DNA of 64,000 nucleotides, taken from an uncultured Selenomonadales bacterium (GTDB lineage Bacteria; Bacillota; Clostridia; Christensenellales; QALW01). A program made the position numbers and the translations under genes. The first letter of the stretch is position 1. Every line of letters starts with the position of its first letter. The notes under the pieces were generated by a model. It ran no database searches. It was not told the origin of the DNA and was given only the letters and a program-made list of their open reading frames with translations. Positions 51,631-58,775 of this stretch are shown in pieces. The stretch lies in contig CAJKLB010000005.1 in assembly GCA_905200615.1 (NCBI GenBank), positions 22,217-86,216 on the forward strand. The letters are read 5' to 3'.

Positions 51631-53724
51631 ATGGCAAAAATCATTTTGAAAAGCCGGTACCTCCGAGCAGGCAGCCGTCAGCACTCGGAGCATCTCATTC
51701 AGTATATCGCCAAGCGCGAGGGTGTACAGAAAATCGATGACACATGGAAACACCAGCCTGCTACAAAAGAACAGCAAAAACTGATCGAAGAACTTGTCCG
51801 TGACTTTCCCGAAACAAAGGACAGTTTCGAGTACGCCGACTTTCTTGCCAAGCCGAGTAAAGGCACGGCATCGGAATTCATCAGCCGTGCGATTGAGGAC
51901 AATGTCGATCTCATCGGTAAGAGAGAAAACTATGTGGAGTATATTGCAAAGCGTCCCCGCGCAGAACGCCGCGGTGCGCACGGTTTATTTACGGATACGG
52001 ATGTGCCGATCAATCTCTCCAAGGTGGCGGAGGAAGTTGCGAATCATGACGGCAATGTGTATACGCACATTATTTCTCTGCGCCGTGAAGACGCCGCCCG
52101 GCTCGGTTATGACAACGCCTTCGCATGGCGGAACCTCCTGCGCTCGCAGGCGGAAACCATCGCAGAAAATATGAAGATACCGCTTACCGATCTGCGCTGG
52201 TACGCCGCCTACCATGACGAGAGCTATCATCCCCATGTGCATATGGTGGTCTACTCCGCAGGAAAAGAACCGTATCTCACAAAGCTGGGAATTCGAAATA
52301 TCAAGGCAGCGTTTGCCCGTCAGATATTCCGCCACGATCTTTTGCAGGTATATGTAGAACAGACCAACCACCGAAACGAGCTGACGCAAAAGAGCCGTGA
52401 CATTTTATCGGACATTATCTCCCGCATCAACTCCGGCAGCTATGATAATCCCATCGTCACCGATTTGCTTCTAAAACTTTCCGAGCAGATGAAGCATTAC
52501 AAAGGCAAAAAGGTGTATGGGTATCTGCCACAGGCAGGACGGAATCTTGTAAACGCTGTCGTGGATGAGCTGGCAAAGGATAAAGATATTTCTGCACTTT
52601 ATGATTTGTGGTACGAGCAGAGGGACGCTATTACCGGTACCTATCAGGATACGCCGGAACAGCGCATCCCTCTGTTGCAGAACAAAGAATTCAAGGCGAT
52701 TAAAAACGCGGTCATACAGGAATCGCTGAACATCCTCTATGACCGCATCACCTTTGAAGAATCGGTATCCGAGCCGGAAGAATTCGCGCCCGATGAGCAG
52801 GAGCCGGAGGAAACAAGAGCAGAATCGTCTGTACCCAAAAAGTGGCGGAGCGATCCCGACCATCCGATTTATCAATACCGCAAGGCGAAGCAGTATCTCG
52901 ACAAGGACAGCCCTCTATACGATCCGGCGGAAGCGGTGCGGTGGCTTCTGCTCTCCGCTGCACAGGGATACGAATATGCGCAGTACCGTCTCGGCAAGCT
53001 GTATCTTTTGGGTGATGAAATAGAGCAGGATTTCCTGCAAGCGGAAGGATGGCTCGAACAAGCCTCCGATCAGGGCAACAGCTATGCCAAATACTCCCTT
53101 GCAAAGATGCACCTTGCCGGACTTGCCGTACAGAGTGATGAAGTGAAAGCAATCCGGCTCCTTCGGGAATCGGCAAATGACGGAAATCAGTGGGCGCAGT
53201 ATCTGCTCGGCAAGTTTTACTTCCGCGGCGAGCATACCGAAAAGAATTTGCAGGAAGCAGAGCGATTGCTTACTGCCTCCGCCATGCAAAAAAACAGTCA
53301 GGCACAATATCTCCTTGCAAAACTGTATCTCTGTGAAGACGGGATTCCAAAGGATGCAGAGAAAGCATTACACTGGCTTTGGGAATCTGTAAAACAAAAA
53401 AATCAATACGCACAGTATCAGCTCGGCAAAATGCTGCTGTTCGGAAAGGAAACAAATCGGGATGCAGAAACCGGAATTATCCTTTTGACGGCAGCGGCGG
53501 ATCAGGGAAATGTGTATGCCGCAAGGCTGCTGCAAAGCTATTACAGCGGCAGGCTGAGAAATCCGTCTGCCGGCATGGCGGCCGTTCGTCTGCTCTCCCA
53601 GCTTGCCCGTATGTTTACGGATCGCCTCCGCAGGAACGAGGACGGTCAGCGGGCGGTCATTGAAAAGAAGCTCCGTCAGAAAATCGAGGAAAAGAAACAG
53701 GCGCACGGTATGAAAATGGGATGA
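51631..53724 (+). CDS. MobP-type relaxase with C-terminal Sel1 repeats
   Basis: 697 aa. The relaxase domain starts AKIILKSRYL and holds the metal-binding histidines YHPHVHMVVYSAG (about 200-205) after WYAAYHDES; nicking tyrosines lie near the N-terminus (QYIAKREG, VEYIAKRP). From about residue 410 there are at least five Sel1-like repeats (GYEYAQYRLGKLYLLG, GNQWAQYLLGKFYFRG, SQAQYLLAKLYL). The Sel1 part may recruit the coupling protein or other partners. Confidence 0.93.
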   Translation: MAKIILKSRYLRAGSRQHSEHLIQYIAKREGVQKIDDTWKHQPATKEQQKLIEELVRDFPETKDSFEYADFLAKPSKGTASEFISRAIEDNVDLIGKRENYVEYIAKRPRAERRGAHGLFTDTDVPINLSKVAEEVANHDGNVYTHIISLRREDAARLGYDNAFAWRNLLRSQAETIAENMKIPLTDLRWYAAYHDESYHPHVHMVVYSAGKEPYLTKLGIRNIKAAFARQIFRHDLLQVYVEQTNHRNELTQKSRDILSDIISRINSGSYDNPIVTDLLLKLSEQMKHYKGKKVYGYLPQAGRNLVNAVVDELAKDKDISALYDLWYEQRDAITGTYQDTPEQRIPLLQNKEFKAIKNAVIQESLNILYDRITFEESVSEPEEFAPDEQEPEETRAESSVPKKWRSDPDHPIYQYRKAKQYLDKDSPLYDPAEAVRWLLLSAAQGYEYAQYRLGKLYLLGDEIEQDFLQAEGWLEQASDQGNSYAKYSLAKMHLAGLAVQSDEVKAIRLLRESANDGNQWAQYLLGKFYFRGEHTEKNLQEAERLLTASAMQKNSQAQYLLAKLYLCEDGIPKDAEKALHWLWESVKQKNQYAQYQLGKMLLFGKETNRDAETGIILLTAAADQGNVYAARLLQSYYSGRLRNPSAGMAAVRLLSQLARMFTDRLRRNEDGQRAVIEKKLRQKIEEKKQAHGMKMG

Positions 53725-53726
53725 GA

Positions 53727-53754
53727 AAAGCCTGCGGAAAAATCCGCAGGCTTT
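53727..53754. terminator. Terminator between relaxase and DUF3990 module
   Basis: A 12-bp perfect stem, AAAGCCTGCGGA (53727-53738) with TCCGCAGGCTTT (53743-53754), loop of four A. It lies between convergent genes and can serve both strands. Confidence 0.8.
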
Positions 53755-53777
53755 CAATATGCTCTTTCCATTTTGTT

Positions 53778-53814
53778 TTCGGCTGATTTAATATCGGATA
53801 TTAAGTCAGCCGAA
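53778..53814. repeat. 17-bp near-perfect palindrome
   Basis: Bases 53778-53794 and 53798-53814 are inverted copies with one G-U position and a CGG centre. It has no T-run. It sits 17 nt past the last gene of the reverse-strand module; role open (terminator partner, binding site or recombination site). Confidence 0.7.
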
Positions 53815-53831
53815 CGCGACTGTACCGGCCG

Positions 53832-54047
53832 CTATACGGGAATAACCGCGTTACGGGATTTCAGATAGATGTCAATATCGTTGTTGATATATTGATAGCC
53901 CGTTGTATGCAGCACATCATAAAATTCGCGCAGATAGTCGAACACGCCGTAACGCCGGAAAAGCGCCTCAGTCTGTTTCCCTGTCAGCGATTTGTGGACT
54001 TTATAGTTTTCGATGCAAAATACGGCGAAAGCAGTTTCCTGACTCAT
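53832..54047 (-). CDS. DUF3791-like protein
   Basis: 71 aa. FAVFCIENYKVHKSLTGKQTEALFRRYGVF with YLREFYDVLHTTGYQYINND is the DUF3791 signature. DUF3791 proteins occur next to DUF3990 proteins and are candidates for their antitoxin. AAGGAGG precedes the ATG. Confidence 0.85.
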   Translation of the reverse strand: MSQETAFAVFCIENYKVHKSLTGKQTEALFRRYGVFDYLREFYDVLHTTGYQYINNDIDIYLKSRNAVIPV

Positions 54048-54060
54048 ACCGGCAGCCTCC

Positions 54061-54297
54061 TTACACATCGGGATAGCAAATGCTTCCCGTTTGTTCTTCC
54101 TGTTCAAAAAGCGAATAAAGCATCTCCGTGCTGTACTGCCAGACCTTGGTCTCCTCCTGCTCCAGCGCCGCATAGAGCTTGGAAGCGTACAGCATGGCAA
54201 TGGCTTCGTCTTCGGTGACTTGTTTCTTTTTTGCAATCATACCGATAAGATCGGCGCTGATGTACGGCATGACAGCAAGGAATTGTTCCTTTCCCAT
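54061..54297 (-). CDS. Small protein of the DUF3990 module (78 aa)
   Basis: GKEQFLAVMPYISADLIGMI and MLYASKLYAALEQEETKVWQ are helical; short overall resemblance to DUF3791-type proteins. Directly follows the DUF3990 gene with 2 nt between, with an AGGAGG site. Possibly a second antitoxin-type subunit. Confidence 0.7.
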   Translation of the reverse strand: MGKEQFLAVMPYISADLIGMIAKKKQVTEDEAIAMLYASKLYAALEQEETKVWQYSTEMLYSLFEQEEQTGSICYPDV

Positions 54298-54299
54298 CG

Positions 54300-54791
54300 T
54301 TATTCCTCCTGGATTTCTTTGGACTCGATAAATTTCACAAAGGCAAGAAGCTTCTCCGTATGGAATGTCCATTGATCCTGCAAGACCTCTGTTTTCAGCC
54401 GTTTCACCGTTTCCTCCGCATCCAGAACGCCTGTTTCAAAAAGGCGGATAGAACGGTAAACATTATCGTCTGCAACCGGTCCGATGTGCATATCCGCCGC
54501 TTTATCGGTCATTTCGCCTCTGCGGTTTTTGACGACAAACTGCAGCCATTCCATATCGGCGTTCTGATAGCGGTGAATGACGGCCCGGGCTTTGGCTGCA
54601 TCAAAATCAAACTCGTAGACGGAGACATACCCGATCGGTTTGTTTTCTCTGCGCATCTTGATTCTTGCCCAGCGTTCCGCCTGCTGCAAGGAAGTTGTGG
54701 TATAAAACCCCGTACCGAAATCCAGAAAGCTTTCGCTGATGCGAATTTCCGGCTTTTCCACGGGAACGGTGCTTCCGTGATAAAGGATCAT
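54300..54791 (-). CDS. DUF3990-like (ADP-ribosyltransferase-fold) protein
   Basis: 163 aa. The start ILYHGSTVPVEKPEI, then DFGTGFYTTTSLQQAERWAR is the DUF3990 pattern: H..S near the start, then a G-FYTT block like the NAD-binding region of ADP-ribosyltransferases. Probably a toxin-type enzyme paired with DUF3791. The start overlaps the upstream gene's stop. Confidence 0.82.
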   Translation of the reverse strand: MILYHGSTVPVEKPEIRISESFLDFGTGFYTTTSLQQAERWARIKMRRENKPIGYVSVYEFDFDAAKARAVIHRYQNADMEWLQFVVKNRRGEMTDKAADMHIGPVADDNVYRSIRLFETGVLDAEETVKRLKTEVLQDQWTFHTEKLLAFVKFIESKEIQEE

Positions 54792-55084
54792 GCGAGTCCC
54801 TCCAACATTTTATGAATTGTTTTCTGCTCCTGTTTCAGGGCAGACAGCATTTCTGCGTAGTGTTTGCGAAGTGCGAGCTTGTCGCGGACAGCAGCAACGG
54901 TACCGGCGTCCTTGCCGATGTATTTATCATGCATCTTTCCGTTCTCCCGATATTTCAAATAATAATATTCTTTCCTGCGGCATACGAGTGATCCTTTGGG
55001 TAATTGTGCAAGTAAGGCTTCGTATTCACGGATCATCCGTTCATTTCGGAGAGCCTCGTTTTGTATCACAGAGCGTATCAGCAA
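54788..55084 (-). CDS. First gene of the DUF3990 module (98 aa)
   Basis: TTG 55082-55084 lies 6 nt after GAGGTG; an upstream GTG (55093) is less well placed. ALLAQLPKGSLVCRRKEYYYLKYRENGK looks like a DUF6788-type nucleic-acid-related fold; the rest is helical. Driven by a consensus promoter. Possibly the regulator of the module. Confidence 0.7.
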   Translation of the reverse strand: MLIRSVIQNEALRNERMIREYEALLAQLPKGSLVCRRKEYYYLKYRENGKMHDKYIGKDAGTVAAVRDKLALRKHYAEMLSALKQEQKTIHKMLEGLA

Positions 55085-55102
55085 GTCTTTCACCTCGTTT
55101 GT

Positions 55103-55131
55103 ATTATACCACACAAACAGGAAAATATCAA
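55103..55131 (-). promoter_or_regulatory. Promoter of the DUF3990 module
   Basis: On the minus strand TTGATA (55126-55131), 17 nt, TATAAT (55103-55108): the same hexamers and spacing as the hipBA-type promoter at 41125. Confidence 0.75.
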
Positions 55132-55183
55132 GCGCATAGTGTGGCAATCTGTAAAATGCAGTTTGAATCAGAAAGGAATTTTT

Positions 55184-56098
55184 ATGGCAATACGATATAT
55201 TCACTTTACAGAAGAACAAAAACAGGCAGCCCGGCAAATCGATATTGCCGGGCTGTTACATTCCCAAGGCGAAACATTAAAACGCTCCGGCAGCGAGTAT
55301 GAGTGGCGGGACGGATCGCAGAAGGTTACCATCCGAGGCAATCTGTGGTTTCACCAGTATGACAGACAAGGCGGAGACGCCATTGACTTTGTACGGAGGT
55401 ATTATAACAAAAGCTATCCCGAAGCTGTGGAATACCTGCTGGGCGGGTGCAGCGGTACGCTCGCGGTATCTCCGCCGATAGAGAAAGAAGCAAAACCCTT
55501 TGAACTGCCGCCCAAAAACGACCGGATGTCACGGGTCTATGCATATCTGATCAGGCATCGGAAAATTGACAAGGATGTGCTGGATGCTTTTGTGCGCAAA
55601 GGGATGATCTATGAATCCGCCGATTATCACAACGTCGTCTTTGTCGGCTTTGATACGGACGGCGTTCCCCGTCATGCCCATAAGCGAGGAACAGGTTCGC
55701 AGAGCAGCTACAAAGGAAATATCGGCGGCAGCCTGCCGGAATACAGCTTTCATTGGCACGGACAGAGCGAAAGGCTGTACCTGTTTGAAGCGCCGATTGA
55801 CCTGCTCTCATTTATCTCTATGAACAAAGACGGATGGCAGCGGCACAGCTATGCCGCCTGCTGCGGAGTCGCCGATCATGTACTGTGGCAGATGATGAAA
55901 GACAATCCGAACATTGAATATGTGTATTTGTGTCTTGATAACGATGAACCCGGTCAGCAAGCGGCAGAACGGATCATCGGCAAGCTGGTGGAAAAAGGAA
56001 TACCGTCTGAAATCCTCACCCCAACTCTCAAAGACTGGAATGAGGATTTACTTTTTACAGAACAGGAGGAAGAACCATGCCAAACATTACAGCTTTGA
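55184..56098 (+). CDS. Zinc-finger/TOPRIM primase-like protein (DUF3991 type)
   Basis: 304 aa. N-terminal 90 residues are a CHC2/DUF3991-like nucleic-acid binding part (RQIDIAGLLHSQGETLKRSG, then GGDAIDFVRRYYNKS). The C-terminal TOPRIM includes LYLFEAPIDLLSF and VYLCLDNDEPGQQAA with the acidic triad. Primase-like enzymes in ICEs help copy transferred strands. ATG 55184 with AGAAAGGA. Confidence 0.87.
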   Translation: MAIRYIHFTEEQKQAARQIDIAGLLHSQGETLKRSGSEYEWRDGSQKVTIRGNLWFHQYDRQGGDAIDFVRRYYNKSYPEAVEYLLGGCSGTLAVSPPIEKEAKPFELPPKNDRMSRVYAYLIRHRKIDKDVLDAFVRKGMIYESADYHNVVFVGFDTDGVPRHAHKRGTGSQSSYKGNIGGSLPEYSFHWHGQSERLYLFEAPIDLLSFISMNKDGWQRHSYAACCGVADHVLWQMMKDNPNIEYVYLCLDNDEPGQQAAERIIGKLVEKGIPSEILTPTLKDWNEDLLFTEQEEEPCQTLQL

Positions 56099-57903
56099 TT
56101 GTTGTAGCAACGGTTATGTTTTGCGTGCTGGGCGGCGTGACGCTGCTCGCTCACATCTATAACCTCAACAACATCAAATCCAAGACGGTAGGCGACGGCC
56201 AGCACGGCACGGCGCGGTTTTCTACCAAAGCGGAGATACGCCGGATTTACAAACAGGTTCCGTTTACACCGGAAGAATGGAGAAAGAAGGCCAAGAAGAA
56301 CACACTTCCCGATCTGCCGCAGGGGATTATCGTTGGATGCCGAAATAAGGGCGGTGAAACGGTCGCTCTGGTGGATGATGCCGATGTTCACTGCATGATG
56401 GTGGGCACGGCGGGCTGCGGAAAGACTGCCTATTGGCTGTATCCGAATCTGGAATACGCCTGTGCCTCCGGAATGTCTTTCTTAACAACGGACACGAAGG
56501 GCGATCTGTACCGGCACTACGGCGGCATTGCCAAGGACTGCTACGGTTACAATGTGGCGGTGATTGATCTGCGCAACCCGACCAGGTCGGACGGAAACAA
56601 CCTGCTGCACCTCGTAAACAAGTATATGGATATGGCGAAGGAACATCCGCAGGATGTCGCTCTCCGTGCCAAAGCAGAGAAATATGCAAAAATCATTGGA
56701 AAGACCTTGATCTACGCAGACGGCGACGCTTCCGCTTATGGTCAAAATGCCTTTTTTTATGACGCGGCTGAAGGTGTTTTGGTTTCTCTCATTTTGCTTA
56801 TCGCAGAATTTGCGCCGAAAAATCAGCGGCACATTGTTTCGGTGTTCAAGCTGGTACAGGACTTGCAGGCACCGAGCAGCGTCAAAGGCAAGAATCAGTT
56901 TCAGCTCTTAATGGACAGACTTCCCGCCGAACATAAGGCAAGGTGGTTTTCCGGCGCAGCATTGAACACCGGCGATCAGGCGATGGCGTCTGTTATGTCA
57001 ACCGTTATGTCACGCCTCAATGCATTCCTCGACAGCGAGATGGAGCAGGTGCTGTGCTTTGATACAGCTATCGACGCGGAAAAGTTTTGCAATGAAAAAT
57101 CCGCCGTATTCATTGTCATGCCGGAGGAAAATCCCAACGCCTATTTTATGGTCAGCCTGCTCATCCAGCAGCTATACCGGGAAATTCTCGCTGTTGCAGA
57201 CGAAAACGGCGGCAAGCTCCCAAACCGCGCCATGTTTTACTGCGACGAATTCGGCACCCTCCCTCCCATCCAATCAGCCGAGATGATGTACAGCGCCTCC
57301 CGATCAAGGCGGCTCTCAATCGTCAGCATTATTCAGAGTTATCAGCAGCTTGAAAAGAATTACGGAAAAGAAGGCGCTGCCATCATTCAGGACAACTGTC
57401 AGCTCACTATCGCAGGCGGCTTCGCGCCCTCCAGCGAAACGGCGGATATTATCTCAAAAGCGCTTGGCACACGCACGGTCATGACCGGATCGGTATCAAG
57501 AAGTAAAAATGATCCGTCCCAAAGCCTGCAGATGACCGAAAGAGCCTTGATGTCGGCAGATGAGCTGAAAAGCATGAAGAAAGGTTCATTTATCGTAATG
57601 AAAACCGGTGCGCATCCCTTTATATCAAAGCTCAAGCTGTTTTTCAAGTGGGGGATTTCTTTTCCTGAAAACTCCTATACAATCGCCGACAAAGGCGCTC
57701 GCCGTGTGCATTATATCAGCCGCGAAACGCTCATCAAAAATATTACCGCGAGATATCCGCAGGAAAAGAAACCGCGTGTTCCTGCCGCAAGTCCGCCGTC
57801 AGGCGGTCTGACGATGACCGAGCCTGCCGAGGCAACCTTTGCGCAGGAAGTCAATCACGCGGCACAGCAGGAAAAAATTGCGAAACCGATACGGACAGGT
57901 TAA
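56077..57903 (+). CDS. VirD4-like coupling protein (CD1115-type)
   Basis: 608 aa. N-terminal membrane helix, Walker A MMVGTAGCGKTAYW (about 109), Walker B MFYCDEFGTLPP (about 388) and TraG-like blocks SFLTTDTKGDLYRHYG and IIQSYQQLEKNYG. It links the relaxosome to the VirB4/VirB6 channel. Overlaps the TOPRIM gene by 22 nt. Confidence 0.95.
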   Translation: MPNITALIVVATVMFCVLGGVTLLAHIYNLNNIKSKTVGDGQHGTARFSTKAEIRRIYKQVPFTPEEWRKKAKKNTLPDLPQGIIVGCRNKGGETVALVDDADVHCMMVGTAGCGKTAYWLYPNLEYACASGMSFLTTDTKGDLYRHYGGIAKDCYGYNVAVIDLRNPTRSDGNNLLHLVNKYMDMAKEHPQDVALRAKAEKYAKIIGKTLIYADGDASAYGQNAFFYDAAEGVLVSLILLIAEFAPKNQRHIVSVFKLVQDLQAPSSVKGKNQFQLLMDRLPAEHKARWFSGAALNTGDQAMASVMSTVMSRLNAFLDSEMEQVLCFDTAIDAEKFCNEKSAVFIVMPEENPNAYFMVSLLIQQLYREILAVADENGGKLPNRAMFYCDEFGTLPPIQSAEMMYSASRSRRLSIVSIIQSYQQLEKNYGKEGAAIIQDNCQLTIAGGFAPSSETADIISKALGTRTVMTGSVSRSKNDPSQSLQMTERALMSADELKSMKKGSFIVMKTGAHPFISKLKLFFKWGISFPENSYTIADKGARRVHYISRETLIKNITARYPQEKKPRVPAASPPSGGLTMTEPAEATFAQEVNHAAQQEKIAKPIRTG

Positions 57904-57915
57904 GGAGGTGGTTCT

Positions 57916-58170
57916 GTGCCGTATTACACCAAGCTGTACCAAACCGATCTGCCGCACCGCGCCAAGCTGGTGTACCTCTATCTTCACGACAGAATGGACA
58001 AAGAACGAAAGGCGTGGCCGGGGATCAAAACCATCGCGCAGGATCTGTCGATTTCACGCAGCACAGTAAAGCGGGCGATCAGGGATTTAGAGAAAGCCGG
58101 TCTGATACGAAAAGAGCCGCACTACCGGGAAAACGGCAGTGCGACCTCAAATCGTTACTATCTGCTTTAA
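57916..58170 (+). CDS. Helix-turn-helix protein (84 aa)
   Basis: GTG 57916 with AAGGAGGTG. RAKLVYLYLHDRMDKERKAWPG, then IKTIAQDLSISRSTVKRAIRD and LEKAGLIRKE form a winged helix like that of plasmid replication initiators and DnaD-type factors. Likely regulator or replication aid of the ICE. Last gene of the transfer block. Confidence 0.85.
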   Translation: MPYYTKLYQTDLPHRAKLVYLYLHDRMDKERKAWPGIKTIAQDLSISRSTVKRAIRDLEKAGLIRKEPHYRENGSATSNRYYLL

Positions 58171-58217
58171 AATTGATATTTTACAACAAGGGAGAAGTCT
58201 GTCCAAACGGTGGACCG

Positions 58218-58244
58218 AGGGGCGGTTCATCATGAGCCGCCCCT
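58218..58244. repeat. Near-perfect 13-bp inverted repeat
   Basis: AGGGGCGGTTCAT (58218-58230) and ATGAGCCGCCCCT (58232-58244) meet around one base, with one G-U position. No T-run follows, so it is not a standard terminator. Possibly a protein-binding site or a border remnant. Confidence 0.6.
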
Positions 58245-58350
58245 AACTACCCACTATAAGAGAGATTACGACAGAAAGAATAAGAAACTCTGGGAGAGAT
58301 GAGAAGCGAGACGTTACTTTGTTGTGTTCTAATAAATTCCTGATATGAAG

Positions 58351-58393
58351 AAAGCTCCTTTGCGGCAATATTGTGCTGCAAAAGGAACTTTTT
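58351..58393 (+). terminator. Terminator of the transfer block
   Basis: AGCTCCTTT with GCGGCA (58351-58366) pairs with TGCTGC and AAAGGA (58373-58389), with a bulge and one mismatch, then a T-run at 58388-58393. Confidence 0.65.
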
Positions 58394-58511
58394 TGCGTAT
58401 CTGCTCATGTCAATCATATAATTTCTTGTCTGCTGTGTTTTTAAAATTAGAAATGACGAAATAAGGGCTGGAAGTGGATTAATAACAATCGCAAATACTA
58501 TGGCAGCATTC

Positions 58512-58535
58512 AGGAATCGAAATATATAGATTCCT
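58512..58535. promoter_or_regulatory. Inverted repeat upstream of the kinase promoter
   Basis: AGGAATC (58512-58518) and GATTCCT (58529-58535), 7-bp arms 10 nt apart, ending 9 nt before the -35 box. A likely site for a dimeric activator or repressor. Confidence 0.5.
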
Positions 58536-58544
58536 CGCGAACAC

Positions 58545-58573
58545 TTGAAAAAAGTGCCGGTTTATGTTAAGAT
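58545..58573 (+). promoter_or_regulatory. Promoter of the cargo kinase operon
   Basis: TTGAAA (58545-58550), 17 nt, TAAGAT (58568-58573). Transcription would start near 58580, leaving a leader of about 195 nt. Confidence 0.6.
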
Positions 58574-58579
58574 ATAAAA

Positions 58580-58775
58580 TGTATTTTTGTATCTATTTTT
58601 TAGAAGGCTGAAAAATACAAATTTACAAGGGGATATCCCCTTGTATTGGTTACTACGTAACCAATACAACAACCTTATCGGTATAACGAGATTTTGAGCG
58701 AGGCGGCAGCGCCGTCCGTTTTCCCTTTTCTCTCGCTTCCGATACCGATTCAGAGCAAATTTACTGGAGGAAACC
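58580..58775 (+). promoter_or_regulatory. Structured leader with competing hairpins
   Basis: Four folds in about 170 nt: TGTATTTTT (58580-58588) with AAAAATACA (58611-58619); an exact palindrome at 58624-58645; a 13-bp hairpin 58641-58653 / 58657-58669; and an outer stem ATCGGTAT (58677-58684) / ATACCGAT (58742-58749). The second and third share TTGTA (58641-58645), so they exclude each other. GGAGG for the kinase lies just beyond. This suggests conditional attenuation or translational control. Confidence 0.6.

Larger units (their letters stand above)
58171..58511. other. Spacer between transfer block and cargo
   Basis: Holds a 13-bp inverted repeat (58218-58230 / 58232-58244) with a GTCC/GGAC pair before it, and the terminator at 58351-58393. 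The rest (58394-58511) is AT-rich with no gene. Composition changes near here. Confidence 0.5.

Noticed and set aside
58624..58669. Simple bidirectional terminator
   Set aside because: The hairpins lack a U-run, overlap one another and lie between promoter and start codon, so a regulatory leader fits better.
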